Shown: positions 49,330 to 63,945, counted from the first letter of the stretch. The stretch is DNA of 64,000 nucleotides from Dillenia suffruticosa (GCA_033439265.1 JAVTVX010000004.1:24375201-24439200); one strand, 5' to 3'. The notes: generated from the sequence alone by a model not told the origin. Translations and numbers: made by a program.

Positions 49330-52300
49330 TTAAGAAAACCCATTTGCACTTCTTTGGGGCTTCTTCTTGAAATTTGTTATACTACAGTGAGGACATATGT
49401 ACTCCAAACCATCCGTTTTTGCATAGTCCTGCAAGCCAAAAAAATAAAATGGCAACAGGATGAAACATCAATGCCGATGCTGTAAACAGCACGACTTCAG
49501 ATCTGCAATTCATACAGCAACCAAAACCCAGCTTGACATGAATAAGAAATATAAGAACCCAAGTAAGTCTAATACCTTGAATGCACCAAGACCCTGTCTT
49601 CTATCACACCCAAAGTGCGCCCACTCACCACAGATGCCGCAGTTTACCCAATCTCCCGCTGCACTACTGCAAAGAAACAGTGCAACCCAGATGGTCTGAA
49701 AACACTTTAACCTATAACACAGAAGGAATAAAGCAGAGACGACAAACCTGTGACATAACAAGCAGCACTCTCCATCTACATCATCATGAGCCAATTCATA
49801 TTCCAGTAAGTATGTCTCATAATGTCTTTTCAATGTGTTCCCTACTCCCTGAATAAGAGAAATATATGAAAGCAAAAAATAAATAAAAAATAACTGTGAC
49901 AAAAGCAATAGTAACCATCTCACATATCTAAGTATTTTTACAACGGGAGATTATATTCAAGTTGAAAATTCACAGAGCAAGAAATCACACGGGTGAGTCT
50001 GGAGGAAGGCTACATAGGGGATACAGATTTAACTTGCAGTCCCACCCTCAAGTCAAGTCATAATCTTCTTTTGACTGCTGTTGGACTAAAAGGTCTTGAG
50101 TGCTCATAGATTTACTTACGGATCTTTTGGAAATAGTTGGAATGTTGAAGGACAAGCGGGCTCAGAGTCTTGTTTTTCAAACAAAAAGAAAAAGCAATCT
50201 CATCTCTCTCAATTTTCTGTTGGTGAGAATAGAGAAATGTGCATAGATGGTATTCAGGGGCAAGGCCAAGCATCCTCCAACATTGTCGCTACTTGTAGGC
50301 AAACTACTCTTTTGGAAATACAGATGATTCGTGTAGATTGTCCTCCCAGCCTTTTCATGATTCCAAAAATGATCCTTCTCATATGTAGCACCCTCTTTGG
50401 CATCTTTAATGATATTCTAATTGTTGATCACAAAAGGTCCATTCCATATGGCATTACAAAACTTGAGATTTCAAATCATGCCTTCCCCTTTATTAAACTT
50501 TACGTTAGTTTAGCTCTTCCAATTTGACGTAATCTTTGAAAGACAAACAAAATTATTTTCTTTTTGGCATCATTAGTTATTCTCTGCATTACATAAACGT
50601 ATTCCACGAACCAGAGTTTGTGTACTCCAATCTTCACACGAACCAGAATACATATTGCAACAATAAGTAGGTTAAGAGTCCAAATGATTACTATAACCCC
50701 CATACGCCAAACAGAATAAAAATGGAATGAATAAATAAATAAATAAATAATGAGACAGGTTAATTCCTTCTAGTACAGTGCAGTTCTAGAAATTGTTGCA
50801 TTGATAACAAAAACTAGAACTGGAAAATACAGATAACAAAAGTAATAGAGCATACAGTCATTCTATTGCTGATAGTGTGGTTGCGCATTTTTGAGAAAAC
50901 CTGACCCTTCCAGTTAATGCCATTTCCCACATGGAAGCCTCCCCTTGAAACAACCTGAATTTAGACCAAGAATTTAGTTACAGTTCTACTTCTGTGTGTT
51001 TCTTTCAGTTTTTGTGCCTATCAAATTTAGTAACAAACAAACTGATATATAGTTATGCATCAAGTTCTGGCAAATGATCATCACTGGGAAAGACCCAATA
51101 GCAAGTTTTGAATTACCATGAAAGCTCACCTCTCTATACAAGTTGTAGAGATCAAGGCGCTTTGCATTGAGTATGGCATCTGGAAATTCAGCCAAGCCAC
51201 CTTGAGGTATGAGACGTGTATGACCTCGTAGGATTAGAAACTGCATTACATCCCTGAGGAATTCCTCCTGAAAAGTGAGAAATCAGTTAAATGGGAAGTA
51301 AAAATTTAAACTTAGTAGACAAACCTGCATTTACAATTTCATAAAGCAAACAAGGGACTCCCCAACATCATACTTACAATAGATCACCAACCATTTAACG
51401 AAATTGTCCATAGAACATGTTATCACCCCCCCCCAAACACCCCCATGGTCATATATGCAAGCAAATATTTACCAGTGTCAGTCTCCTACATGTGAGACCC
51501 TCTACAGCCAAATATAATTAGTCAATAGGCCAAAATATTGGATTCCTCTGACATACAATATGTTATATGACATGGTGAACACTACTTGATACTAGGATCT
51601 TAAGCACTAGGTTCTCATATCAACTGCATGAAGGTACTTAATATCCCACAATTTGAGGGATTTGTGAACCCTTCATTGTTGATTTGCAACAGAGGCTTTC
51701 TAATGCAGGGATTATTATATTCCTCAACGAGACATTATGGAAAAAGAACCCATCTACAAATGTCTTTTAAGGCCAAGCAAATTAAAGTAGCTCACCTCAG
51801 AGCAAACTTGAATAGGGGATCTGTCACATCCGTGCTTCTTCAGAGGAAGGGGATTCAAAGAGATAATCTGCTTAGCCTGAACTGAGCTAGAAGACACTTT
51901 TCTATGTGTCACAGTAGCTGATCCCACAATACTTTGCCTCATGGAGGGAGGAGCAGGAAGAATAGCCTTCACTTGACCTCCATCATGCCCATCCCCCACA
52001 GGAATTCCAGAAAAGGGTAACAACTTATGGTGACGAACATGAGGGATGGGCCTCATTGCTGCTATTTTCAATTTCTTTGTAGCAGGAATTAATGGTGTTA
52101 TACCATCATCCAATGATTTGTTTTCCTTGTCAACTTGGTGTCTTCCTGTTACCATATTCTGATCTCCAGACAGCACACCATTATAGGAAGAAGGGCTGGT
52201 TTCTTGGTATGTTTCAGACCTGTTCCGACTAGGAGCAGGAGGTCTCAACCACATAGGAAGGCTATTAAACTCAATACTTTTGGAGTTGATGTCTTCATCA

Positions 52301-55300
52301 TCTCTTTGACGGAAAAAAAGGAGGCGCTCCGCATCATCTTTCTCAAAAGAAGCAACAGCCAGTCCCTGAATGCTAGCAATGCCAAGAACAACTAAACTAC
52401 GATATGAAATGTCTTGTGCTAGCTGTCTCAAAACCTGAAAATGCAAACAGAAAAATTACAAGTGGTTGGTCCATTAAAGAAAATGATCATTTTATCTTGA
52501 TCCAACTAACGCTCACAATCAAGTTTTGTAAGACAACCTGTTTTTTTGAAGCCAGAGGGTCAAAGAAAAATGAATGTAGCCCAAATCTACCACACAAGGC
52601 ACTTCAATGCTGATGAAGCAAGGGACACATCTCAAGGCATACGTCAGGGCCTTTTGACTTGGATGGTGAACTCATGATATCGCATGAATACATACAGAAG
52701 AAAACATAGAATGCAAGACAACAAAGAGGGGCAAAGTGCAAGCCTACTCACAAAACTAAAAAAATTTCTTTGATTAACCTATTTAAGTTCACAAATAGCT
52801 CCAGTATATGATATTTCACTACAAAAAAGGGTCATCCTACATGTTGACCTTACAAAGAATGGTGGACCACTACACATTACTCCTACTAATACAGGTAACT
52901 GTATTGATACCAAAAGAACAGAAATTCATAGGTGAAGAAGTACAAAGAAGACATCACAAGATGACGCATCCTTCAGAAAAGAAGCAGAAAGAACAATCAA
53001 AAATAAAATATCATTCCAGTCCCTAGGGATGTCCCAAAACCTTAACTTTAAAAAAACACCCACGACTGAGCGTCAGAGGAAGCCAGAAAACAATCTCATC
53101 CAACAGTAGATTCAAATGACAACTGTAATCATAAAAGCTCCGAAGTTTCCTTTCTAGCCATAAGCACCAAAACTTGACATGACAACATAATTCAATGAGT
53201 TTTTAGCATCCTAATTTCTACCAAAACCATTGACATCCATCACGAATTCCCTAACAGCGCACAGATGCACAAAATCTCGGGAGTCTTCTATGCCATCATA
53301 AGCTAAATTGCCATATTTCAGCATTTGCTCAAACTTGATTCACAGTTACAGGACCCCCCCAGATCCCATCTTTATCATACTTCTCAAGACAATCAAGGAG
53401 GGAAATTGTACTAAAATTGCTTAAATCATGTAGCTATTGCATTGTTCATCGCCATATATTAGGTGGGCATGTACTGCCACCATAAATTACTAGAAAGTGC
53501 CAAATTTTACATGATAAAGGTAGTAAAACTCGCGAAAAGCATAATTACTCTGAAAACATACAATTTAGTGTTTAAATGACACCCTGTTGCTTTTTTCAAA
53601 TTCAGTTAATAACAGAGTCAAGATCAACCCAGGTTTGCCAAGAGCAGGAAGGAAATCAAAACTCACCAGAAAATTTTATAATTTTACGGTCAAACATTTG
53701 GAAACATGCAAGCTAGTAAGAGAGGCAAACACCAGTAAATGTAAGATAATATGAACATCGTAGACACGGGGATGAGGATATGTAGTTATTTTTAGGAGTG
53801 ATTGCATATGAGAGAGAGATAGAGATAGAGAGAGAGAAACCTGAGAAGCCCATGCAGGGACTTTCATGCAGACCTCAGAAACTGTAGCTCCACAAGCTAT
53901 TGAAGCAGATCTACGAGGCTCAGACAATGTCACTTTGCTGTCCTCATTGGCCTCTAGTCCATGTACTAGCTGACTATTCTCAATGACTTCACTCTTGATA
54001 TGGTTCTCCAAAAGCTTTAAAGACCGTGTCAGAAGATATGAGAATTCAAAGTACTGAAAGCTGGATGTATCACCATTTATGTAAAATCACCTGATAATCA
54101 AAACAAGTTTGTGCGCTCCCAGACACCAAAAGTGAGATGTGTGCAGAACTACAGGTGGATAAATCACAACGCATGGTCACAACCCCTCGTGAAAATGTCC
54201 CTGCCTGAAGAGGCGGTGGAGGGGCACTGCACATTTTTGTAGTTTAATCAATGAAAGAAAAATGGAGCCTAATCAGATAAATTGAAACCTCAAAGCAATA
54301 GTGACAAAGCTCTACTATGCAAACCACATGTCCTTACGATGTAATTCCCCCAAATAAAGGATAATGGGCACTTTACCTGTCTACACTTTTAAAGTAATCA
54401 TGGTTTATCAAAACAATTGGAATATCAAACTTTGGAAAACAAAACATTGAAACACCTAATTAGTCGACACTCACGAATTAATGATGGTTTGATTGATATA
54501 AAAACAAATGGTGGAATTTGAAAATTTTATTGCCTTATTCTTACGTCAAGGTATCAAAATACACACATCCACCAAACATACAACTTCAACTGTACGAGCA
54601 ACCGCACAAAACAGTATGAGATCTATTTTATGTTGCTTTCTTCTTCTAATTGCATCACATTTTTTATTCAAAGGGTTAAACACTTCTCCTTCAGTGTAAC
54701 TTCTGTAAACTGTTATAGTTGTATATTTGAACTACTAAGCAGTCCAGAACAATTCTTCGTCAAACTTTAACATATTTGTAGTTTGTACACACATTCCAAA
54801 AGGTGATATCTATTCTTAAAAAGTTCAACAGCCATCAATTTGAACTGGCTGAAGTCAAGAGTCACATAAAAGGATGTAAGACAAAAGGTCAGGTGCAGAA
54901 ATTAAAAAAGTTGGAGGGCATTTTTGGAGTACAAAAATGGATGAAATGTTGTCCACCTTACTTTCTTATAGGCTGTAGATGTTACTCTTGCTTTTAAATA
55001 AAATATCTACACATATATTCTCATAACAATGCTTGAAGAATATTTATTAAAAGCCAGGACAATAACAAGCTACTGAGACACTGTTGCCGAACAGCACCCC
55101 GTAGAGAATTCTTTCAAACATAATAAGATTTCAAGAATTGTGGCAGTAAGACTTCCACGGTTTTCATCACCTTTCTTGTAGACTATAGATGTTACCCTTG
55201 CTTCTAAATGTATATTATGTGCATATATATTCTCATAAGAATGCTTAAAGAAAATTTAATAAAGGCCAGGACAATAACAAGCTACCAAGACACCATTGCC

Positions 55301-58300
55301 AAACAGCACCCTGTACAGAATTATCTCAAACATAATAAGATTTTAAGAACAGTGGCGATAAGACTTCCACGGTTTTCTCCACAAGGACACAGCAATAAGG
55401 TCCATGTCTTACACAGTGGAAATCCTTTACCACATGGTTTTTTTCAATACTAACTGGTCCAAAAATGAACATACCTTACACGGTTCTGAAGTTTACTCCC
55501 ACGTAGCTGGAACAACAAGAATAGGAATACCGCAAATATGATGAAAAGGGCAAAGTTTGAATAGATAAAATGAGAATAAGTTAAAATTTATCCAAGTAAA
55601 TCTTTCACCCCACTTACCTCAATGCTGAGGAGGGCGTTGAGGCCATCCTCCAAAGATCCCAATAAAGATGCATCCTGGCACGAAGTGGATCTCTTAGAAA
55701 ACAATATACATGAAAAGTAAAATAGTGACAATGATCATAGTTCCTTTTCTTGTGAGAACAATTGGAAATACTTGTCAGCAGAGAGAAATTTCTTTAACTC
55801 ACCAATGTGCACGGTACACCACAGACAAGGAACCTTAAGCTCACATCATCATCATATATCTTTATTGCAGGAAGAGCATCTCCAGAGCTTTCCTCATCTT
55901 CCCCTGCTTCAATCTCAAGTGGAGGGACATCTATCTTTGGAGGTTCCCCAATAAGGAAGGGCCCCATCTTACTACCACTTTCATGATTACTAGGAAAAGA
56001 AAGATTCTTTTGCACACAGTAAAGCCTATAAGAGGCATAAGCAAGTTGGAAAGCATCCCATGCATGGCTATGTGAACTGCAACCACAAAAGAAACTATCA
56101 TGAGCATTTCAATGGCTTAAACAAAAAAGAGTAATTTAAGAACTTTCATTTGCCATGCAAACCGAAATAACTTGGAGACATGCAGATTGAGGTTCAACAG
56201 AACCCATATGAAAAGAAAAAAAAAAAAGCACTTGGTACAGGTTTTGGATTCGTCATTCCAGGAGAGGAAACTTTTATAATCCTAAACTAACCTTCCATTG
56301 AAGGATTTCATCCCTAGTAGCAGATGGCAAATGGGGCTCACATAGTTCCACTTCCACCACAGAATAAAAAGAACTGATGTATCGATCTAGACTTAATAAT
56401 AATCAAAAGGAAGGCTAGCTTGCTCCAACAGTAATTAAAATCCTGAAGATTAGCACATGCAAGGCATAAACTCACCATAACAAGCATAGCACATCCGAGA
56501 TCTCTCATTTTGGAAACAGTTGGATTAAAATTATATTTTATGGTAAAACTTACATATAGGCTCTGTGATCAACCATTTCCAAAAGAATTTATTCTATTTT
56601 TTAAGATCCTACAGATCAGTCACTAAAAGTACCAAACTTCTCTCCACAATCCCTCCATAATTGCGCAAGCATGTAACCATGCTAATGTCTGACATTCACA
56701 CACATGCAAGCAAGACTCATTTTGTTACTGAAGCTCTTATATAGCTTTGGTCATGCCACTGTCAATTGTTACAGCTTAAGTGGTAAAGCAAGAATTTTGA
56801 CTCAGTTTTTTATCTATAGAATCAGCTCAGCTTCAGAAGATGACTCACCAAATAAAATCCCGATTCCCAACCCAAAGATGAAGGTACAAGGGGATTACTC
56901 ACCAAATTCCATGGAATACATGATTGAATTTACATTTCTTAATTTGTATGGGGCATACCTCTGAACAACTGAAAGTAATGCATGACGGAAGTGGCAAGCA
57001 GCGTAGCATGAAACACGCCCCTTCCAATATATCACATATGAAACTCCCTGCAGCAAGGAAAACTCGATTCAATACGTAACTTGAACAGGAATTACCACCC
57101 AAATTTATTCGACTCCTGTGGATAGAAAGGCGAGTCGGTCAGCATACTGTAACCATCAAATCACCTTAGAGTGAAGTGCCTCAGCAAATCTCTCACCATT
57201 CGGGATCTCCAAATAAACCTGTACAAACATTTGTACACCAACCAAGTCAAGTAACAGAATAAGATGTGCACGTGACCAGCATCCCCACATAAAACTGCAG
57301 AATTGCATGGCGCTAAAATTTTGACATAATACACTTAGGCCATTTAGAACAAGATTGCTAAACCAAAAACTTAGCATAGAACAAATTGAGGGTTGAAGAT
57401 TTAGAGATTAAAAACACCATACGGAGAAAGTAGATGTAGAACATGTCAAAAAAAAAAGAAAGACTTGATTAAATAATCCAGCCATTAATAAGTCGACTTC
57501 ACATATATAAGGCAATAACAATAAGCCAACAACATATGCTTAAGCTTAAATGTTACAGCTATTTAAGTTATTCTTGAATGTGCTTCAGATATTAGAAAGA
57601 TGTTCATTTTGATAGTAGAAATACAGAATTGACTAATTTGTACTCATTAGCTAGTTATAGTTCTACCGCTTACATGGGCTCCTTGGAACCAAAATATCTC
57701 ATGTTTATAGACACGTCATGTCGAAAAATGAAGCATCCATTAGGTTCTTAGCTGACCATAAAACTTTTTCTCTTTGATTAAATAGGAGGTCAACTCTCCG
57801 GATATAACTACTAAATAATCAGAATAACTATTAGGACTCGAATCTACTCACTTGAAGCAAGCTACCAGATGCATGAACTATCAGGCTATGCTCGTTTGTG
57901 CTAGCGAGTGCTTTAAAAGGCACAAGGCACTCTTAAGGCCTTAAGGGTCTCTACCGCACGAGGCACTACGTGCCATGAAAGGCACTTGCCCGATCTAAGC
58001 AAGGCAACCTTTAGAAATTATAATTTCTACATTCAAAGTTAAGCTAAAAAGTGTCTAAAAATCATAACTAAAAACAAATCTAAAAGCTATAGGGAAAAAA
58101 AATTAACTAAAAACAAATCTAAAAGTTAGAATCTATCGACCCCAAGGCTCTGGTTATTGCTGTTGAGAATTTGCCTTGGACATTATAAAAGAAACGTATA
58201 AAAATGTCATGCATCCAATAGAGAAAGCAAAAACACTATGAAATTCATTCATATTTCCTAATTTCTACTTCCTTCCAAGACAATAAAACTTAGATATAAA

Positions 58301-59376
58301 TCATAGAATAGTTAAGATATAAGGCCCTAATCGTCATCAATGTCAACCGCATCATCTTCATCATTCAAATCATCATCCCCTCCTTCACTAGAAGTATTCT
58401 CCTCATTTGAGTCCTCTAAATCTGCTTCCTCCTCATCGATATCAACCAATCTAGAAGTTGAAGACTTTGGTTGACTTCGATCTTTTTGTGTGGCTTCCTG
58501 CAGGAGGAGGTGGCAGCTGGACGGAGGGCACGGTTTTTATATTCTAAACACTATTTTATGATTTCTCTTTAATGGGCTGTTTAATGCGCTTTGGTTTTTC
58601 CGACGGGCTGTTTATTAAAAAAAATTAATAATAATAAAGAAAGAAAGACTGAAACGAAAGAGGTGATTGCCTCAGCACCTCTAGCAGTTCAGCAAAGAAG
58701 GAAGCACCTCTTCTACGCACCATGCCCAAGCCAACATTGAAATTTCAAAGCTCCTCCAATGATGGATGGTTTTGCATTAGGTGCCCTTGTTTCCAGCACT
58801 TGAGGCAAGTGATGTCTCTTCCCTCATTGTTTGAAGACCTTTTGAAGGGCTTCTTCCCCCTGGAGCTTTAGAAACTAAACTTCATGACTGGACATGAAAA
58901 CTTATAAATGAAATGTTAAGTTTGCTAAGATAGATAGATTGAATTCATTGCTCACAGCATTTCTAAGCATGGAATTTGAATCTCCACTTTTTATTTGTAA
59001 CACCGAGTAAGATAAAATTTGGCATATCGTGACATGAACAATCACTTAGTCAAGAAAAGGGAATGGATTATCCTTCTAAAGTACTTAAGAAGTTCCTGAT
59101 ACAGCAATCCTAGTTGATGGTTATAAGATGATTGACCAATATTACATTAACGTACCTTACAGAGGGAAATTGATCAAACCAAGCCTTTGGCCACTTATCA
59201 CAAAAATGAAACTTGAACCTCTTCTGGTCAGAGAAAAGAATTTTATGTATCTTTAAATGTGTGATTGTGTGTGGGAGCAAGGGGGAGGGGGGCTACGCGC
59301 CTCCAAAAATGATTTACCCCCACCCAGCTTTGCCTGAGATGAACATCTCAGCTCAGGCAAAGCTCTCAACATGCAG

Positions 59377-59422
<46 letters not shown>

Positions 59423-60433
59423 GGCAATAACTACACAATCATAGGTAGGACCTTGTCCGGAGGTCGAAAGGGTCTTTTCCAGGCAAGGACAAGGTAACTT
59501 TGATTCTCTTCCATCAAGACCAAAAGCCTGTTGTCCTTGCAGCAGAGGAACCCCTATACTGGGCTATAACCTTGTTGGCAAGCATGATTCAATTACATGT
59601 CGGCTGATACATACTGGTATCTAAATCCATGATGAATATTATAAACTTTGAGGAGATGAACAAAAAACCAAAGCAGGAAAAAAAAAGGCAAAATATATGA
59701 TAGCATGTAGAATTGAAGCCCACACTCATAGGAAGTTCTACAAATTAGCACCAAAGTCAGGCAGGACAACAGAATTACGTACAGTGGTAGGCAATGTGGT
59801 GCCAAAGAGCCCAGAGAAGGTGTCAGCATTGGACAACTCAAGATCACCCCAGACCAAAGATCCAATTTCTTCACCATTAAGATTGTGTTCTCCTTGCAAA
59901 TAGATAAAATTAGGCCGCAATGACTCCAGAACTTTAGAGAACTCATCTGCACTTGGATTGTTGAGGGTGTGAACCTACATTCAAATAGGTGTGAGTCAAC
60001 CGAAAAAATCTGCAGGAATGAGACACTTTGGCTGGAATTTTCTAAAAACTGCTTCAACAGAAGCTAACAGAAGATCATTTGAATATAAATGTGTTTGGTT
60101 TGGTCTGTAATGTGATTGTATTTGACCCATGTCAACTACACCTAATTGCTAGGTTCTGTTTTGGCTATAATTGTTCTATACTACCATAGTATGATCCAGC
60201 ATTCCCAAAGTTGTAAGGAATGTAAGTTGTATGTTAGGCTGAATCACCAAATAGCACTTATGCAACACAGGGAGAACTTGTACCTCCAAACGACCAGAAG
60301 ACACCATCTTAGGAAAAGGGTACCTCGGCCGTTCATTGGGGATGTCCGGTTTAGGCTTCTCATAAAAAATTCTGCGACATGTGACCGCAAGGAGACTACA
60401 ACTGTATTTTGAAGCCCCTTGAGAATGAAACAT
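49330..60433 (-). CDS. ARID-PHD chromatin protein (Arabidopsis At3g43240-like), 15 exons
   Basis: Exons, minus: 60433-60284, 59974-59783, 57218-57165, 57047-56959, 56076-55803, 55674-55618, 55506-55475, 54226-54091, 54014-53841, 52434-51796, 51267-51130, 50954-50856, 49848-49748, 49666-49576, 49428-49330; 2,325 bases, 774 residues. It carries an ARID/BRIGHT DNA-binding domain (about 600-705, e.g. EEFLRDVMQFLILRGH, FHVGNGINWKGQVFSKMRN) and a PHD finger (about 712-765, ECCLLCHSSAAGDWVNCGIC). I recall this architecture for the Arabidopsis protein called ARID4 in UniProt and ARID5 in the ISWI literature, which binds AT-rich DNA and H3K4me3 and affects flowering. The N-terminal half (FLIGEPPKIDV, RFLVCGVPCTL) also matches that family. 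Exon 7 is only 32 bases. Intron 2 is 2.56 kb and holds a transposon relic. Confidence 0.92.
57895..58880 (-). mobile_element. Probable hAT transposon relic in intron 2 of the ARID gene
   Basis: The left part (57902-57975) is rich in GGCAC/GTGCC and AAGGC motifs; the right part (about 58780-58810) contains similar motifs in inverted orientation. Between them, the minus strand at 58327-58450 codes for an acidic tail (EEADLEDSNEEN, DDAVDIDDD then stop) of the kind seen at the C-terminus of plant hAT transposases. No target duplication or full transposase was found, so this is an inference. Confidence 0.35.
59381..59420. repeat. (GA)20 microsatellite in ARID intron 2
   Basis: Uninterrupted GA array of about 40 bases. 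Confidence 0.97.
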
Positions 60434-62880
60434 GGTTATAGAGCAATAACCTCCACTCCTCCTGAACTAAATATTTACAACTCAAAACCTATAAATAAAT
60501 GTAAAACAAAAACCCCTAACCCAACCCTAACTAGGAAACAAGGAACGAAAAGACGACTAAATGAAATCTGCCCCTTCAGCGGAAACCCACCCAAAACTCG
60601 TGAAATTGACAAAAATCCCAATACCCAGATGCAAAAACCTGGGGGAAAAACAAAAGGAATTTCAGAAGAAAACACCGGATTCGAAGAAAAAAGGAGTTTC
60701 AGAAGAAAACGCCGTAGATTTACCAGAAGAGGAGGAAGATCGAGGAAGAAAACCAAGAGTCTGTAGCCTCAACAATCACCAACAGGTATTATGAGAAGTG
60801 AGAAGAGTAATGTAGAAAAAGTAAAAGGAAACCCTAGGATAGGCTCTTAAAAATCAAAGCCCCAATCAAGAAAAAGTAAATAAATAAATACAATTTTTTG
60901 ATGAAGGGGTTTTATTATTTTTGGTGTTTATCAAAAACACACAACACAAAAAGAAATCAGACCACAAGAATTAAATTATATTCGTCTGATTTGTTTTTCT
61001 TTAAATGTGAGCGTGTGGGTGGGTGTCAGTTTTCGCTGCAGTGACAATCCCACATATGTACATAACATTTCTACAAACCCAAGTCAAACAAAACCCAATT
61101 CATTCAAGAAAAAGTAGAAATTTTAAGGAAAATAAATAAATAAAAAAAATCCTTTGACGAACTTGATAAAGAAACGAAGACCAAGACAAATCCGAGAAAC
61201 CCCTTCCCCGTACAAGAGATAAATCAAGTAAAAAAGTGGGTAAGAAAAACAATTAAGGAGGGGAGGGGGGTGTTTTTCTGTCTCTCTCAATCTCTCTGCT
61301 CTATTCTTCTCTCTTCACCAAACTTGAACCAATAAAGAAACAGGTATGGAAGATCAATGAGAGGGAGAGAGAGAGTTGAAATTGTATGGGAACTGTAAAA
61401 GGGTCCACGAGAATCGGGGAAATAGAGGCATACCAGATTACTAGAAGAATAACATGTTGTCGTGTTCGAAATGAAAAAAAAAAAAAAAAAAAAAAAATCG
61501 AGATCAAAATTTTTTGTAATATTTATGATGGATGATATAGATGATCTTGGATGAGATATTCCTGGTAATGGTAAACAACGTAGGAGAGGTGGTGGTAAAC
61601 AACCCATCATCATGTGGGTGTCATTTGGGCTCGAACTCATCTCGTTTTCTGGAGCAATTCGGTTCATTCCAATTTCAATCCCAATCTCGAACGATGAAAT
61701 TGAGAATCTCGTGCTGCTGTGCTGCTTGAGCGAGCTGGGATCGTCTGCGGAGAAATTTTTTTTTGCAGCTTCGCATGGCTTGGACTTTCTGATGTTCAAA
61801 TTCGTAGCCACGTGTTGCCACTTGTAGGATTTGGAATTAGATTTTGATGTTTGAGAGAACCAAATCAGTTAATCCAGACATTTACCATCTTTGAATAAAC
61901 GTAAATCAGGTAATTATATTTTGGCAAATTTGGGTTTTGAATTACTTTAGGATTAGAATAAAACAAGAAATTAACTTTTACATTTAAAATTTAGAATTTT
62001 TATTTTATAAAAAAAGAACTTAATGCATAAAAGTTTAATTTCTCGTTTCTTCTCTCTCTTCTCTTTCTCCCTCCTATCCCTTCTTTCTTCGCCCAGAAAT
62101 CAGATTTCTCTCTATTGCCTTCTCTCTGTTTAGAAATTTTTCTTTCGCTTCCCCTTAATCTCTATTTTGAGATAATATCTTTTTGTTAGTAAGGAATATA
62201 AGATTTTGTATGGAAAAATCAAATTTGATGTTTTGGTAATGAAAAAATTATTTAACATTAATTAAATAGAATCTGAATTTTTCTTAAAAAGATTAATAAA
62301 TAATATACATGTAATCAAAAGTTTGGTTCAGGATTTTTCATGTCTGTTACAACCGTACCGAGCACGAACAATTGGGCCGGATTTAAATGGGCTTGTTCAT
62401 GGGCCGGATTAAGAAGACCACGGACAAAACTTAAAAATCTGACTAATTCAGTTATAATAGTTGTGACGTACAATTAAGAGATTGATTCTCTCGGTATCTA
62501 TTTTATCATTTTCAATATTTAAATTCAAAATTTTAATTAGAAAAGTTTAATATTATACCATTAGTTTTTCATTTCTTTTAATTTTTAAGGTTGAACTTTT
62601 GAAAATAATTTGGCTCGCTTGAACTAATGAAAGACTCTTATAGGCCATTTGATGATTATATATATTCGTAAACAATAAGCACATGAGATTAATAAAATCC
62701 TTATTAAATAACTTTTGCATCATTTGAAAATAACAAAGTTGCGAGATATTTTCCCTTTACCATTATTTTTTCTATTATGCCATAATAGTGACATTGGTTA
62801 GTGGTGATACATAGTGTCCATGCCATAAAATGACAAAAAATGTCTCTTTCGATTCTCATTTTCCTCTTCTTCTTCTTCTC

Positions 62881-62941
<61 letters not shown>

Positions 62942-63351
62942 TTAATTGCCTTTTTATCTTTTCTTGGTTAATTTTATTTCTCTCCACTCTTTGTTCGCCA
63001 TCACTCTCTAATTTTATTTGATTCTTTTGTTGACATCCAGAGTATAATATTAAAAAAGTCGAAGCTAATATTGTACTCCTAGAGTATTTAGTAAATATTA
63101 AAAATGAAAATTCGTGTGAATGTGACAAAAGTGTCAGCATCCATCCAAGAAGGACCTTCGGCCTTATCTAATCTTAACACATACATATGTGTCAAAAAGC
63201 CGCACAAGAACAAGAGCACCTCTCACTATCCATACCTATTCTACACTCATTTCTTCTCTCAGATCTTTCCTCTCTCCATTATCATCAAAAATATCTACTA
63301 TAATACATATATGTCATAACATTAGAATGAAAAAAAGCAAAAAAAAAAAAA
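60434..63351. other. Region between the FLZ and ARID genes
   Basis: 60434-61000 is the probable 5' UTR/promoter of the ARID gene. A 174-codon minus-strand frame at 61287-61811 includes a long poly-Phe run (from poly-A in the plus strand) and no domain, so I do not call it a gene; it could include transcribed leader. 62000-62800 is AT-rich. 62884-62938 is a CT array. 63000-63351 is the 3' flank of the FLZ gene. Confidence 0.5.
62884..62938. repeat. (CT)27 microsatellite
   Basis: Uninterrupted CT array of about 55 bases. Confidence 0.98.
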
Positions 63352-63945
63352 TCAAGAGAAAATTGGTCGAATAATTCCCCGACCGGAAAGTCGTTTCCGT
63401 CGGCGCTGCCGTAGCTCCTGGAGGAGAGCACGGGTGTTACAGCACCGGCGGCCAGAAACCCCACAATGAGTGAAAGAATAATTAGCTTCTCTCACTTTTC
63501 TTGATATTTCAATCTCTTTCGTGTCGTCTACCAATATCTGCCTATTCCTGCACTCTGGGCTACAAAAACCTTTATCCCTGCATTAATACGAGAATAATTA
63601 TTTGTTCATACAACTAAAAATTCAAATATACGTATTGATTGTTTTCAAGGGATTTTTTTGGGGGGGGGGGTGTTGTACCTGTACATGTAGACATCTTTAT
63701 CGGGGCTTAGCTGTTTGTTGCACAAATGGCATGATTTCAGAAAATTCAAAGATGGAAAATATTCAGAATCGGAGATAGGAGTAGAGGTCTGTTTTGGGAA
63801 TTTTGATGATTGGGAAAAGGTTGGTCTTGTAGTCTGTTTAACAATGATATTGGATTCAGTGCTTGGGGATTCAATCAAGATGCGTAAGCCTTCTAGTGTT
63901 TGCTTTATGGGCTTTCTGTTTGTGCTTCCAGCTACCATGTTACTC

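Noticed and set aside
50096-50527. 143-codon plus-strand open frame
   Set aside because: It lies wholly inside intron 12 of the ARID gene, has no recognisable domain and may be old transposon sequence or chance.
61287-61811. 174-codon minus-strand open frame upstream of the ARID gene
   Set aside because: It contains a poly-Phe run from a poly-A stretch and a Ser/Pro-rich low-complexity composition; no domain is seen.
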